From the NCBI GenBank assembly GCA_036675275.1, contig JAKFFG010000083.1, positions 11,508-75,507 on the forward strand: a DNA stretch of 64,000 nucleotides, read 5' to 3'. The notes below the pieces were generated by a model. It was not told the DNA's origin, did no database searches, and saw only the letters and a list, made by a program, of their open reading frames with translations. Source of the stretch: Pollutimonas sp036675275 (GTDB lineage Bacteria; Pseudomonadota; Gammaproteobacteria; Burkholderiales; Burkholderiaceae_B). Position numbers and translations under genes: made by a program. Every line of letters starts with the position of its first letter. Position 1 is the stretch's first letter. Below, piece by piece: positions 15,078 through 24,834 of this stretch.

Positions 15078-18000
15078 TCAAAGCTTTCGCCTATGGATCA
15101 CACTAAGTTTGGAAATCAATTCTTCCATGGGAACAGGCTTGCACAACTGATCTGTAAAACCCACGGCGCGCACTTTTTCACTTTGCCCATAGCCCGTCAA
15201 TGCGATTGCCGGCACATCCGCGTTACGCTTGCTTCTACGCAGTCTGGCTAGCAATGCGTATCCATCCATATTGGGCATGCCCAGGTCCGACACCAGCACG
15301 TCGAAATCGTTGCGCTGCAAGAGATCGAGGGCAATGGCGCCGTCGGTCGCCGTTGTCACGATCGCACCGCGCATCTCGCATAAAGTACTGAGCACATCCA
15401 GTATCTCTTCCGAATCATCAACAAGCAGGACACGCATGCCTTCCAGGCTATCTTGCGCAGGCAGTCCGGAGCTACCGACTGCCTTGATGGCAGCGTGGCT
15501 GGTCAAAGGCAACCAGAGGCTGAAGTGTGATCCCAAGCCCTCACCCTCGGACGCCGCGGCAACCCGGCCGCCATGCGCCTTGGCCAGTTGATCTACGAGA
15601 GCAAGGCCTATGCCCAGACCACTGCGAGCCTGATCGTCATGCTGCCGACTCACTTGCTTGAACATATCAAAAATGCTTTCAAGGAATTCGGCTGCAATGC
15701 CAATACCGCTATCTTTCACATCGAGCCGTGCATAATGGTTGTCTTCGCAAGTGAGCGCGACCGTTACAGTGCCTCCGTTTGGCGTGAATTTCAATGCGTT
15801 GCTCAGCAAATTCCACACAATCTGCTCTATGCGGGTGGCATCACCCTCCACGATCAGCATAGGCGCCGCACTGTGTTCGATTCCTTCGGTTTCCAGCCTG
15901 ATTCCGCTATCGCGCGCCTGCGGACACACGGCTTCCACTGCCGCCGCGACAAGATCATTGAGCTGTACCGGGCCGCGATTCAAGGTGAGCTTGCCGGTTT
16001 TAACCCGGGAAAGGTCCAAGAGATCGGCGATGATCTGGGCCTGGCTGCTTACGGAACGGCGGATCGATTCGACTGCCTTCATGGCATTTTTCGTAGCAAG
16101 TACGCCGGGTGAACGGGAAAGCAGGTCGGCGTTCAGCTGGATCAGGTTCAGTGGGTGGCGCAATTCGTGGGACATGATGGCAATGAATTCATCTTTCAGC
16201 ACATTCGATGCCTGTGTTTCCTCAAGGTGGGACTGCTGTTCTTCTTGCTTTATGCGTTCGCTGGTCAGGTCGCGTGCAATTTTGGCATAACCGACCAATT
16301 CGCCGTCCAGCATGGGATGAACCACACCGCTGCAATAAAAGCGCGAGCCGTCTCTTCGAATATGCCAGCGCTCATCTGCAGCATGTCCCTGCTGACGAGC
16401 CGTGCGCAGCTCTTCCTGTGGAATGCCCGCCGCGCGGTCTTCAGGCGTAAAAATGATATCGATGAATTTGCCCAGTACCTGCGATGCCTCGTAGTCAAAC
16501 ATGAGTTCGGCGCCGCGGTTCCAGTCGGTCACCCGGCCCGTCTTATCCATCGTGATAAAGGCGAACTCGGTGGTACTTTCGACCAATAGTCGCATGCGCT
16601 CCGTGCTTTCACGCAAACGCGCTTGCGCGAGACGCAGCTCCGTAATATCGACAAAGTTCAACACGGCGCCGTCTATGCGGTCTTCGGCGGTGCGATATGG
16701 GAGTATCCGGGCCAGGTAGCTGCGCCCTTCGGTGCCGCTGACTTCCCGTTCCCCCAGACGCAGGGTATCAAATGCCTGAGCCGCGTCAGCCATCAACTGA
16801 GGGTAATCCAGCCGATGCGTGATATCCATGATCGACCGGCCGCTATCCGCCAGGATCAGGTTGAACAGCGTTGCCGACTTGGGCGTAAACCACTTGATCC
16901 GCATGTTGCGGTCAACAAAAATAGTCGCGATGTCGCTGGACGAAATGAGGTTTTGCAAGTCATCGTTGATCTTGACGGTTTCGACCACTTTGGTCTTCAG
17001 CTCATCGTTTACGGTGATGAGCTCTTCATTCATCGACTGCAGCTCTTCCTTGCTCGTTTCAAGCTCCTCGGTGGCCGATCGAAGCTCTTCATTTATGGCC
17101 TGAAGCTCTTCGTTCGAAGCTTTCAGCTCTTCGGTAGATGTCTCGGAATGTTCGATAGTTTGCTGAAGTTGCTCGCTCAACGCCTGCACCTCGCGCTCAA
17201 GAATCTGCAATGCCTTATTCTGCGCCTCATCCGAAGAAGCGCTTGCGACGGCTGCCTTTGAAGGCTTCGTTTCGTCGAAGGTGAGCAGCACCAATTGCTT
17301 GTCCCACTCAGCGTCGTGCAGGGGGTGTGCGCCCACTTTTATGCAGATGTCTTTCCCGTCCTGATGGATAAGCACGACGCGTGCATGAATAGCGCGGTTG
17401 GTCTTGAGCGCTTGGAGCACAGCGCTGCGGAGTTCCGCCCTCAGCTTGGGATTAATGAGCACAAGAATATTGTGTGAAGGATCTCCCCCCGCATGGCGAA
17501 GAAACCGCCCCGCTGCCTGGGACAGATGCAGTATCTGGAACGCCGGGTCGATCAGTACAGTAGGCGGCCCGTACTGATCCAGGGCGCGCTGATGCGCGCC
17601 GGAATAGGAATGGCGTTTGTCGTGAACGGGGCGCGCTGCCACCATGGGCCCGGACGGCATGGCTATCGGTTCTCGCTTGCGCGCGTACAGCGCCGTGTTA
17701 ACCGATGCGACGGTCGGCGTACTGCGATAGATGCGATTCTTCTTGTCCACCACCGTAAACAGGCCGCCGGCGGCATCCGGCGTTTCAGAGGATCCCAGGA
17801 ACAGGTAACCGCCCGGGCTCAGCGCGGAATGGAAGGTTTTCAGAACCTCGCGCTGCGCATGGCGGTCCAGATAAATCAACAAGTTGCGACAGGTGATCAA
17901 TTGCAGACGGGAAAAAGGCGGATCGCGAAGAACATTATGCGGCGTGAACAGTATGCAATCACGAACGGTCTTCGCAATGCCGTAGTGGGACCCCTCGTTG

Positions 18001-19214
18001 ACGAAATACTGACGTAGATACATGGGCGGCACATCGGAGACGATGGTGGCGGGATAAAGCCCTTTTCGCGCCACAGCTATTGCGCGGGCGTCGACGTCCG
18101 TGGCGAATAGCTGAATTTTCGATGCCGCGTTTTGCGCTTGCGCCTCCGCGGTGAACATGACAGCCAGCGAATAAGCTTCTTCGCCCGTGGAACAGGCCGG
18201 CGCCCACATGCGTATTTCTTTGTGATGACCGTCGGCCTGCCTCACGATATGCGGTACGACGTCGCGCTCTAACGCTTCGAACGCTACGCGATCGCGGAAA
18301 AAACTGGTCACACCGATAAGCATGTCGCCCAATAACGCAGTCGTCTCGTCGTGATGCGTCTCGAGCAGCGAGACATAGCTGGGCATATCGCTGACAGCCC
18401 GGACCTGCATCCGGCGCTCTATCCGCCGCAGCACCGTCGCGCGTTTGTAGTACTGGAAATCGTGACCAGTACGCTGGGCGAGCAGCTTCAGCACTTTGAC
18501 CAAGGCGGCTTCCGCCGCCTCGGTCTTCGCTTGTAAGGGAGGCAGGTGCGAAACGCCCGCAACTTCCTCGCATGGCAACTCGATACGTTGCGCATTGCCC
18601 CATAGGCCGAGCAGCTTCTGCGGCATGTCGACGGCCGGCAATATGAAATCGACTACGCCCTGTTCTATTGCGCTGCGCGGCATGCCATCGAATGCTGCAT
18701 CGTCGGGCGACTGCGCGATAGTAAGTCCGCCTTGTTCCTTTATGCGGGCCATGCCCAGCGCGCCATCCGCACCGGTGCCGGATAGAACGATAGCGAATGC
18801 TCGCGCCTGGTGCGCGTCGGCCAGTGTGCGGAAAAACAGATCGATCGCCACCTGGCGCTCGCGAGGCCGTTGGGCCGCGCTGACATCGAGATGGCCGTCG
18901 ACCATTTCCAGATGCATTGCCGGCGAAATTACATATACGTGATTTTTTTCGATGGGGACAGGAGTATTGACCTGCAATACAGGCATGCTCGTGACGCGTT
19001 GAATGATCTGGTCTACATTACTTTCGTGCATGGGCGACAAATGCAGTATCACCACAAATGCCATGCCGCAATCAACCGGCATGTTTCCAAAGAACCGCAG
19101 CAGCGATTCGATTCCGCCGGCCGACGCGCCAAGCCCTACTACGGGAAACTGGAGATTGCCATGCGCAAAGGGCTTTTGCTGTTTGGTAACCGCGGTGTTT
19201 TCTTCATTGTCCAT
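15078..19214 (-). CDS. CheB-CheR-PAS-histidine kinase-receiver fusion protein
   Basis: A 1378-residue cytoplasmic protein. First comes a CheB methylesterase domain (about 20-205) with its triad Ser31 (GLGASAGG), His58 (VILHLSP) and Asp150 (GTGADGALG). A CheR methyltransferase domain follows (about 230-490; CSTGEEAYSLA SAM site, CRNLLIYLD). Then come a PAS-like region, a long coiled coil of NEEL-type heptads (about 700-770), two PAS domains, a histidine kinase with IMSHELRHPLNLIQ and DSGIGI, and a C-terminal receiver with VLLVDDSEEI and phosphoacceptor Asp in VLVSDLGMPNMDG. All key residues look intact. It heads a two-gene unit with the PAS kinase. No che operon is in the window; the only chemoreceptor is at 50708. 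It is likely a sensory hub outside classical chemotaxis. Confidence 0.95.
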   Translation of the reverse strand: MDNEENTAVTKQQKPFAHGNLQFPVVGLGASAGGIESLLRFFGNMPVDCGMAFVVILHLSPMHESNVDQIIQRVTSMPVLQVNTPVPIEKNHVYVISPAMHLEMVDGHLDVSAAQRPRERQVAIDLFFRTLADAHQARAFAIVLSGTGADGALGMARIKEQGGLTIAQSPDDAAFDGMPRSAIEQGVVDFILPAVDMPQKLLGLWGNAQRIELPCEEVAGVSHLPPLQAKTEAAEAALVKVLKLLAQRTGHDFQYYKRATVLRRIERRMQVRAVSDMPSYVSLLETHHDETTALLGDMLIGVTSFFRDRVAFEALERDVVPHIVRQADGHHKEIRMWAPACSTGEEAYSLAVMFTAEAQAQNAASKIQLFATDVDARAIAVARKGLYPATIVSDVPPMYLRQYFVNEGSHYGIAKTVRDCILFTPHNVLRDPPFSRLQLITCRNLLIYLDRHAQREVLKTFHSALSPGGYLFLGSSETPDAAGGLFTVVDKKNRIYRSTPTVASVNTALYARKREPIAMPSGPMVAARPVHDKRHSYSGAHQRALDQYGPPTVLIDPAFQILHLSQAAGRFLRHAGGDPSHNILVLINPKLRAELRSAVLQALKTNRAIHARVVLIHQDGKDICIKVGAHPLHDAEWDKQLVLLTFDETKPSKAAVASASSDEAQNKALQILEREVQALSEQLQQTIEHSETSTEELKASNEELQAINEELRSATEELETSKEELQSMNEELITVNDELKTKVVETVKINDDLQNLISSSDIATIFVDRNMRIKWFTPKSATLFNLILADSGRSIMDITHRLDYPQLMADAAQAFDTLRLGEREVSGTEGRSYLARILPYRTAEDRIDGAVLNFVDITELRLAQARLRESTERMRLLVESTTEFAFITMDKTGRVTDWNRGAELMFDYEASQVLGKFIDIIFTPEDRAAGIPQEELRTARQQGHAADERWHIRRDGSRFYCSGVVHPMLDGELVGYAKIARDLTSERIKQEEQQSHLEETQASNVLKDEFIAIMSHELRHPLNLIQLNADLLSRSPGVLATKNAMKAVESIRRSVSSQAQIIADLLDLSRVKTGKLTLNRGPVQLNDLVAAAVEAVCPQARDSGIRLETEGIEHSAAPMLIVEGDATRIEQIVWNLLSNALKFTPNGGTVTVALTCEDNHYARLDVKDSGIGIAAEFLESIFDMFKQVSRQHDDQARSGLGIGLALVDQLAKAHGGRVAAASEGEGLGSHFSLWLPLTSHAAIKAVGSSGLPAQDSLEGMRVLLVDDSEEILDVLSTLCEMRGAIVTTATDGAIALDLLQRNDFDVLVSDLGMPNMDGYALLARLRRSKRNADVPAIALTGYGQSEKVRAVGFTDQLCKPVPMEELISKLSVIHRRKL

Positions 19215-19381
19215 GGCTCTTCGGCTTGCGGCCAGCGCCCCTTACGCGGACACCGGCTGAAACATTGATAGCTCATTGTTGCACAGTCAAACGCCATAGA
19301 CCATAGCGAAGACCCCTCCCGGGGCAGGCATAAGAATTGCTCGCAGCGACCATAAATGGCCCAACTTCATTGAGGATGCCA

Positions 19382-20725
19382 ATGCGCCGCCGCCCTGTTT
19401 TTCGCGCCTCGCTGCTTATGTCTATTCTGGGCCTTGCCGCATGCAGCGACATGGCAAAATTGCCGGAGAGCGCCACTTTCGGGCCTGACCCCAAACTGCC
19501 GGAGCCCCGCGTCCAGCGCATTCCCACTGTCCATATTGCGAAAGCGATAGGCTGGTCGGCAGACGCCACGCCGATACCTGCGGAAGGACTCGCAGTACAA
19601 CGCTATGCCAGCGACCTGCAGCATCCCCGCTGGATTTATGTGCTCCCAAACGGCGACGTACTGGTTGCGGAAAGCGACGCACCAGCCAAACCAAAAGCAA
19701 GCAAGGGCATACGCGACTGGATCATGGGCCTGGTCATGAAACGGGCCGGATCCCGCACGCCCAGCGCAGACCGCATCACCTTGCTGCGCGACGCCGACGG
19801 CGATGGCATCGCGGAAGTGCGTAGCCTGTTTCTGGAAGGACTGCACTCGCCGTTCGGCATGGTGTTGGTCGGCGAAAATCTGTACATCGCCAATACGGAT
19901 GCGCTTCTGCGCTTCCCTTACACGCCGGGCGCTACACAGATCAGCGACGCCGGCATCAAGGTAAGCGATTTGCCGGCAGGTCCGATCAACCACCACTGGA
20001 CCAAGAACGTAATTGCCAGCCAGGACGGATCGCGGCTTTATGTCACGGTCGGTTCAAACAGCAATGTCGCTGAGAACGGCATGGAAAACGAAGAGCATCG
20101 CGCCGCTATCCTGGAGATCGATGCGGCCACCGGCGATTCGCGGGTCTTTGCTTCGGGCCTGCGCAACCCAGTCGGCATGGGCTGGGAACCGCAAACCGGC
20201 GCGCTATGGACGGTCGTCAACGAACGCGATGAAATAGGCAGCGACCTGGTGCCCGACTACCTCACGTCGGTAAAGGACGGGGGATTCTATGGATGGCCTT
20301 ACAGCTATTTCGGCAACCACGTCGACACACGCGTAAGCCCTCCCGAACCCAAGCTGGTTGCCCGGGCCATCAAGCCGGACTACGCGCTCGGCAACCATAC
20401 GGCCTCGTTGGGACTGGCCTTCTACGAGGGCCGGCTACTCCCAGAACGGTATTCGGACGGCGCGTTCATCGGGCAGCACGGATCCTGGAATCGCAAGCCC
20501 CGCAGCGGATATAAGGTGGTCTTTATCCCATTCTCCAATGGGCAGCCGTCCGGACCACCCCAGGACGTGCTCACCGGTTTCCTGAGTGAGCATGGAGAAG
20601 CGCAGGGCAGACCGGTGGGCGTCGCCGTGGATCGTGCCGGAGCGCTGCTGGTGGCCGACGATGTTGGCAACATCATATGGCGGGTCACGTCGGAAGGCGG
20701 TACACGCGTACTGCCGCCTCAATGA
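19382..20725 (+). CDS. PQQ-type sugar (sorbosone) dehydrogenase, lipoprotein
   Basis: A 447-residue protein with a lipoprotein signal (ASLLMSILGLAAC, lipidated Cys near residue 21), so it is anchored to a membrane facing the periplasm. The remainder is a six-bladed beta-propeller of the soluble glucose/sorbosone dehydrogenase type: LQHPRWIYVLPNGDVLVAE, HSPFGMVLVGENLYIAN, RNPVGMGWEPQTGALWTVVNERDEIG, GGFYGWPYSYFG, and FIGQHGSWNRKPRSGYKVVF. Such proteins oxidise aldoses or other alcohols with PQQ; no PQQ biosynthesis gene is here. The ATG at 19382 is preferred over upstream ATGs because GAGG lies 6 bases before it and it gives a standard lipoprotein leader. It is a single gene, divergent from the CheB-CheR fusion. 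Confidence 0.9.
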   Translation: MRRRPVFRASLLMSILGLAACSDMAKLPESATFGPDPKLPEPRVQRIPTVHIAKAIGWSADATPIPAEGLAVQRYASDLQHPRWIYVLPNGDVLVAESDAPAKPKASKGIRDWIMGLVMKRAGSRTPSADRITLLRDADGDGIAEVRSLFLEGLHSPFGMVLVGENLYIANTDALLRFPYTPGATQISDAGIKVSDLPAGPINHHWTKNVIASQDGSRLYVTVGSNSNVAENGMENEEHRAAILEIDAATGDSRVFASGLRNPVGMGWEPQTGALWTVVNERDEIGSDLVPDYLTSVKDGGFYGWPYSYFGNHVDTRVSPPEPKLVARAIKPDYALGNHTASLGLAFYEGRLLPERYSDGAFIGQHGSWNRKPRSGYKVVFIPFSNGQPSGPPQDVLTGFLSEHGEAQGRPVGVAVDRAGALLVADDVGNIIWRVTSEGGTRVLPPQ

Positions 20726-20790
20726 GTGCGAATGGCGGCGCCGCGGTATGCAAGCACGGGGCCGCGCGCACACATACGGCCCCCGACTGC

Positions 20791-21786
20791 TCAAGAACCG
20801 GGACTGCCTGTGATGGGCAGCACGATCCCCGTTATGTAGCTGGAGCACGAAGCTGCGGCCAGAAACACATAAGCCGGCGACAATTCCTCGGGCTGCGCCG
20901 GCCGGCCCAATGCTGTCTTGGCGCCAAACTCCGGCAATTTGTCCGCCGATTTGTCGGCCGGATTCAGCGGCGTCCATACCGGGCCCGGCGCCACGGCGTT
21001 GACACGTATCCCCTGCTTTGCAAGATTCGAGGCCAGCGACATGGTAAAGGCATGGATCGCGCCCTTCGTGGTGGAATAATCCAGCAATTGCCCCTGGCCT
21101 TGAAGTCCGGTTACCGACCCAGTATTGATAATGGACGAACCCTCCTTCAAATGTGGCAATGCTGCGCGGGCCATATGGAAGTATCCATATACGTTGGTGC
21201 GCATGGTCTCATCCAGGCGTTCATCCGTGATGTCGAGCAATGAATCCGCATGCTCCTGGAATGCGGCGTTGTTCACGAGGATATCCAGTCTGCCGAAGGC
21301 GCTGACGGCCTTTTCGACGGCATCACGGCAAAATCCGGAATCTTTCACATCGCCCGGTATGAGGATGCAGCGCTTCCCTTCGGCCTCTACATGACGGCAA
21401 GTTTCTTCCGCATCGGCATGTTCATTCAGATAAACGATGGCGACATCGGCGCCTTCACGAGCAAACAGCACAGCTACCGCACGACCAATACCCGAATCGC
21501 CACCCGTGATGATGGCCGTAAGCCCATCAAGCTTGCCGCTGCCTTTGTATGCCGGCGCCTCGAACCGGGGCCGCAGTTCCAGGTCTTTCTCAAGCCCCGG
21601 CTTTTCCAGATGTTGGGCCGGCATCGGCGGAACCGGATAGTCGCGCGCGCCGGCTTGAGGCACATCCTTCTTTCCGGCTTGCTGGCCTTCCTGCGTCTTG
21701 GCGGCATCGCGACGATCCTGTTCATCCTGGATGTCGCGCTGCCTTTGAGCCGTCTTGTCGGTCTTACCGTTAGTATCATCAGTCAT
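20791..21786 (-). CDS. SDR oxidoreductase, general-stress (YhdF/YghA) type
   Basis: A 331-residue short-chain dehydrogenase. A hydrophilic N-terminal tail of about 80 residues, rich in Asp, Gln, Lys and Arg, precedes the Rossmann core with TGGDSGIGRAVAVLFAREGADVAI, NNAAFQ, the catalytic Ser and Tyr-x-x-x-Lys (GSVTG...YSTTKGAIHAF) and VNAVAPGPVWTPL. The tail with PVPPMPAQHLEKPGLE is typical of the stress-induced branch. NAD(P)-dependent, substrate unknown. It starts 9 bases after the stop of the DUF4142 gene, with AAGGA between, so the two form an operon. Confidence 0.92.
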   Translation of the reverse strand: MTDDTNGKTDKTAQRQRDIQDEQDRRDAAKTQEGQQAGKKDVPQAGARDYPVPPMPAQHLEKPGLEKDLELRPRFEAPAYKGSGKLDGLTAIITGGDSGIGRAVAVLFAREGADVAIVYLNEHADAEETCRHVEAEGKRCILIPGDVKDSGFCRDAVEKAVSAFGRLDILVNNAAFQEHADSLLDITDERLDETMRTNVYGYFHMARAALPHLKEGSSIINTGSVTGLQGQGQLLDYSTTKGAIHAFTMSLASNLAKQGIRVNAVAPGPVWTPLNPADKSADKLPEFGAKTALGRPAQPEELSPAYVFLAAASCSSYITGIVLPITGSPGS

Positions 21787-21795
21787 GTGTCGTCC

Positions 21796-22380
21796 TTACT
21801 TGGCAGGATCCACCTTCTGTTTCAATGCCTTTGCCATTTCCAGATGCTCCTGCAGCGCGGGCAGCTTTTCAGCCGCGAAAGCCTTCACTTCGGGATCCTT
21901 GGCTTCGGCCGAGGCTTCCTGGAACAGCTTTACAGCGTCCTCATGGGCATCCACGCCGATCTGATTGACGTACCGCTTGTCGAAGCTGTCATCCATTATG
22001 CTCAGCGCCTTCAGCTTGGCCTTCTGGACCAGCGATGGCTCAGTGGGAGGCGTATACCCCTTGCTCTTGGCCAGGGCTTCGAGTTCCTGGCCGACTTTGG
22101 TGTGATCTGTGACCATTTTCTCGGCAAAGGCCTTTACGTCCGGGTTGGTGGCCTTGGTTTGCGCCATCTTGCTGCCTTCGACTTCCGTATGGCCCGAATG
22201 TGCGGCAGATTCCAGGAAGTCCTCGTCACTGCCCTCAAGCTGACTTCCGGCATTCTGCTCCATGGGCGCTGGGGCCGCAGGCGCTGCAGGCGTGTTCTGC
22301 GTGGTTTGCGCCATGAGGCCTCCGCATAGTGCCATCGAGCCATAAGCGAAGGTGCTGATAATTGCGGTACGTAGATTCAT
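21796..22380 (-). CDS. DUF4142 secreted protein
   Basis: A 194-residue exported protein: signal peptide to about residue 25 (ending GGLMAQT), an Ala/Pro-rich linker, then a DUF4142 helical domain with DEDFLESAAHSGHTEVEGSKMAQTKATNPDVKAFAEKMVTDHTKVGQEL and a second, similar helix pair near the end (VKAFAAEKLPALQEHLEMAKAL). DUF4142 is a ferritin-like four-helix fold with no proven activity, often found with stress genes. The start is set by AGGAGC 7 bases upstream. It is first in an operon with the general-stress SDR. Confidence 0.9.
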   Translation of the reverse strand: MNLRTAIISTFAYGSMALCGGLMAQTTQNTPAAPAAPAPMEQNAGSQLEGSDEDFLESAAHSGHTEVEGSKMAQTKATNPDVKAFAEKMVTDHTKVGQELEALAKSKGYTPPTEPSLVQKAKLKALSIMDDSFDKRYVNQIGVDAHEDAVKLFQEASAEAKDPEVKAFAAEKLPALQEHLEMAKALKQKVDPAK

Positions 22381-22476
22381 GCGAAGCTCCTGTCTAGAAA
22401 TAATCGTGCTCAAGACTCAGCAATTCGCGGTCCCGCCAATTATGCGATTTGGTCGGATGTCACTGCGCCGTTCGGC

Positions 22477-22947
22477 CTAATCGGTTTTGCGATCCAGCAA
22501 GGTATGCAACGCCAGGCCGATTCCAAACGCGGCATAGACGACAAGAAGTGATTTTTTGCTCAGCTTGTGCTCGAAGCCGGGAGTAAGGCGCTCGGGTGTG
22601 CATTGCATATCCACTATGCATGCAACGCCTGCAACTGTGGCCGCACAGGCTAGGGCCTGCGGCTTGGTCGGAGCAGTTCCGTGCCGGAACGCCAGCCTTT
22701 CATATGCTGTCGCCCAGAATATTGAAGCAAGATGATGGATCATATAGCCGGTAAGGCTATAGCGCAGCGATGCTTTATGCTGGACCAGAGCCTTGTCTTT
22801 CCACAGCCAATGGCTCACCGCATTCACCGGCGCGATGGCGCTGCTGCTGTCGCGTGCGCCCCGCTGCAGCAAGGCCGCGCTGGAAGCCAGACTCGCATAC
22901 GAACCGGACACCACGGCCCGCCTTAAAAGCCTTACGAATGATTTCAT
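22477..22947 (-). CDS. Small membrane protein of unknown function
   Basis: 156 residues with two to four hydrophobic stretches (SGSYASLASSAALL, YMIHHLASIFWATAYE, ALACAATVAGVACIV, LLVVYAAFGIGLALHTLL). I do not recognise a family with certainty; the pattern of a twin His (MIHHLAS) and an ERLxPGFExKLS turn resembles uncharacterised membrane proteins found beside stress-type genes in beta-proteobacteria. A good AAAGGAG ribosome site supports the start. It lies 96 bases upstream of the DUF4142 gene on the same strand and is divergent from the SDR-DoxX gene. Confidence 0.7.
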   Translation of the reverse strand: MKSFVRLLRRAVVSGSYASLASSAALLQRGARDSSSAIAPVNAVSHWLWKDKALVQHKASLRYSLTGYMIHHLASIFWATAYERLAFRHGTAPTKPQALACAATVAGVACIVDMQCTPERLTPGFEHKLSKKSLLVVYAAFGIGLALHTLLDRKTD

Positions 22948-23038
22948 CTTGGACTCCTTTCCGGGAACGCTACACCCTAGAATAGCAATTTGCGGACCCC
23001 TCCAGCAGGGAGGTGTTCAACGCGCATAACGAGGCCAC

Positions 23039-24331
23039 ATGAAAATATTGCTCACTGGCGCCTCCGGGTTCATCGGGCGGAATCTGGTCACTACTCTCCT
23101 GCATGCGGGCCACACACTGGTTTGCGCGGTCCGTAAGCCACCGAACACGTCGTCCCACGAGCGCGTCTCTTATGTCGGCATAGACTTCAACAAAGCCGTG
23201 TCGCCGGCGGCCTGGACGCCGGCACTTGACGGCGTAGACGTCGTGATTAACGCGGTCGGCATTCTGCGTGAAGCACCGGGTCAAACCTTCGACGTCATCC
23301 ATAGAGCCGCACCCACGGCATTGTTCGCGGCCGCAGCCGAGGCCGGTGTAAGGCATGTCGTGCAGATGTCCGCCTTGGGCGCCGACGAAAACGCGCGCAG
23401 CGGCTACCATTTGAGCAAGAAGGCGGCGGATGAGTTCTTGCTGAGGCTGCCGGTACGCGCCAGCATCGTCCAGCCTTCCCTCGTATACGGCCCCGGAGGC
23501 GCAAGTGCCGCCTTGTTCGAATTGTTCTCCAGCCTTCCTGTCACTATGCTGCCGGGTGGCGGACGGCAAATGGTTCAGCCTGTGCACATCGATGACCTGG
23601 TCCTGGCCATTCAGGCACTGATCGAATCCACGCAGGGTGATTCGGGCACTATTGCCATGGTAGGCCCGACGGCGATCACGCTGCGGGATTTCTACAGCAG
23701 CTTGCGCAAAGGCATGGGAATTTCGCGTCCTCCGCGATTCCTGCCGGTCCCCATGCCGCTCATGCGTTTCATCGCTCGCGCAGGAAGCCGGCTGCCGGGC
23801 GGCTTTCTGGATAGCGACACACTGGCCATGCTGGAACGAGGCAACACGGCGCCTCCCGACGCCATCCGTGCGTTGCTGGGCCGGGCGCCGCGGGGAGTAC
23901 AGCAATTCGTGCCCCCCGCCTACGCCCGCGCAGCCGGGATGCAGGCAAAAATGCGGTGGCTCCTGCCAATATTGCGCATAAGCATCGGTCTGGTCTGGCT
24001 GGTAACCGGCATCGTGTCTTTAGGCATATATCCGGTCGAGTCGAGCTACGCGCTCCTGGCGCGAACCGGCACGCCCGAGAATTTGATGCCCCTGTTTCTG
24101 TATGGCGCCGCAGCGCTTGATATCGCACTGGGCATACTGACACTGCTGCCCAGGCGGTCGCGTTGGCTATGGGCCGGTCAGGCCGCCCTGGTGCTCGGCT
24201 ACACGATCATCATTTCCTGGAAAATACCGGAGTTCTGGCTGCATCCCTACGGACCCATCCTGAAGAACCTGCCCTTCCTGGCAGGCTTGTGGATACTCTA
24301 CGAATTGGAAGAACGCTCATGGAATACATGA
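23039..24331 (+). CDS. NAD(P)-binding SDR fused to a DoxX-like membrane domain
   Basis: A 430-residue two-domain protein. Residues 1-290 form an extended/atypical SDR of the NDUFA9 type, with LLTGASGFIGRNLVTTLL at the start, VQPSLVYGPGG and PVHIDDLVLAI. From about residue 305 there are four hydrophobic helices of the DoxX-like type (LRISIGLVWLVTGIVSLG...FLYGAAALDIALGILTLLPRRSRWLW). Fusion of the two is known from many proteobacteria, but the reaction is not. The start is clear, after GAGGCCAC. Its last 13 bases overlap the DUF2269 gene, so the two products are probably made in fixed ratio and may act together in the membrane. Confidence 0.9.
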   Translation: MKILLTGASGFIGRNLVTTLLHAGHTLVCAVRKPPNTSSHERVSYVGIDFNKAVSPAAWTPALDGVDVVINAVGILREAPGQTFDVIHRAAPTALFAAAAEAGVRHVVQMSALGADENARSGYHLSKKAADEFLLRLPVRASIVQPSLVYGPGGASAALFELFSSLPVTMLPGGGRQMVQPVHIDDLVLAIQALIESTQGDSGTIAMVGPTAITLRDFYSSLRKGMGISRPPRFLPVPMPLMRFIARAGSRLPGGFLDSDTLAMLERGNTAPPDAIRALLGRAPRGVQQFVPPAYARAAGMQAKMRWLLPILRISIGLVWLVTGIVSLGIYPVESSYALLARTGTPENLMPLFLYGAAALDIALGILTLLPRRSRWLWAGQAALVLGYTIIISWKIPEFWLHPYGPILKNLPFLAGLWILYELEERSWNT

Positions 24332-24789
24332 TCGTGAAATGGCTGCATGTGCTGACATCCACCTTGCTGTTCGGCACGGGAATAGGCAGCGCCTTCTACT
24401 TGCTGATGACCACCCTTACCCGCGATCCCCGCGCTGTCGCCGTTGTTGCGCGCATCGTCGTCATTGCGGATTGGCTGTTCACTGCAACCACTGTCGTGGC
24501 CCAGCCGCTGACCGGCTACTGGCTGGTAAAACTGGCCGGCTTCCCATGGACGGCTGGCTGGCTCAAATGGTCTATTGTTTTATATATCATTGCGGTAGCG
24601 TGCTGGTTGCCCGTGGTCGGAATACAAATAAAGCTGCGCAATCTTGCACAGGCCGCTGTGCAGTCTGGCACCGCCCTGCCTGCCGCGTACTGGCACTACT
24701 TCCGGATGTGGGTGGCGCTTGGCATACCGGCCTTTTTTGCCTTCGTGGCAGTGTTCTACCTTATGGTCGCCAAGCCAGCCGCCTTCTGA
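24319..24789 (+). CDS. DUF2269 membrane protein
   Basis: A 156-residue integral membrane protein with four to five helices; KWLHVLTSTLLFGTGIGSAFYLL at the N-terminus and WLFTATTVVAQPLTGYWLVKLAGFPW are typical of DUF2269. Two conserved histidines and the short length fit a small redox- or proton-linked protein, but no function is proven. GGAAG 7 bases upstream favours the ATG at 24319; an ATG at 24328 would give a 4-base ATGA overlap with the gene before it. Either way it is translationally coupled to the SDR-DoxX gene. Confidence 0.87.
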   Translation: MEYMIVKWLHVLTSTLLFGTGIGSAFYLLMTTLTRDPRAVAVVARIVVIADWLFTATTVVAQPLTGYWLVKLAGFPWTAGWLKWSIVLYIIAVACWLPVVGIQIKLRNLAQAAVQSGTALPAAYWHYFRMWVALGIPAFFAFVAVFYLMVAKPAAF

Positions 24790-24834
24790 CATGGCTGGGC
24801 GCCGCCGTCAGAAGGCCCAATGAGCTGGCAGTGA

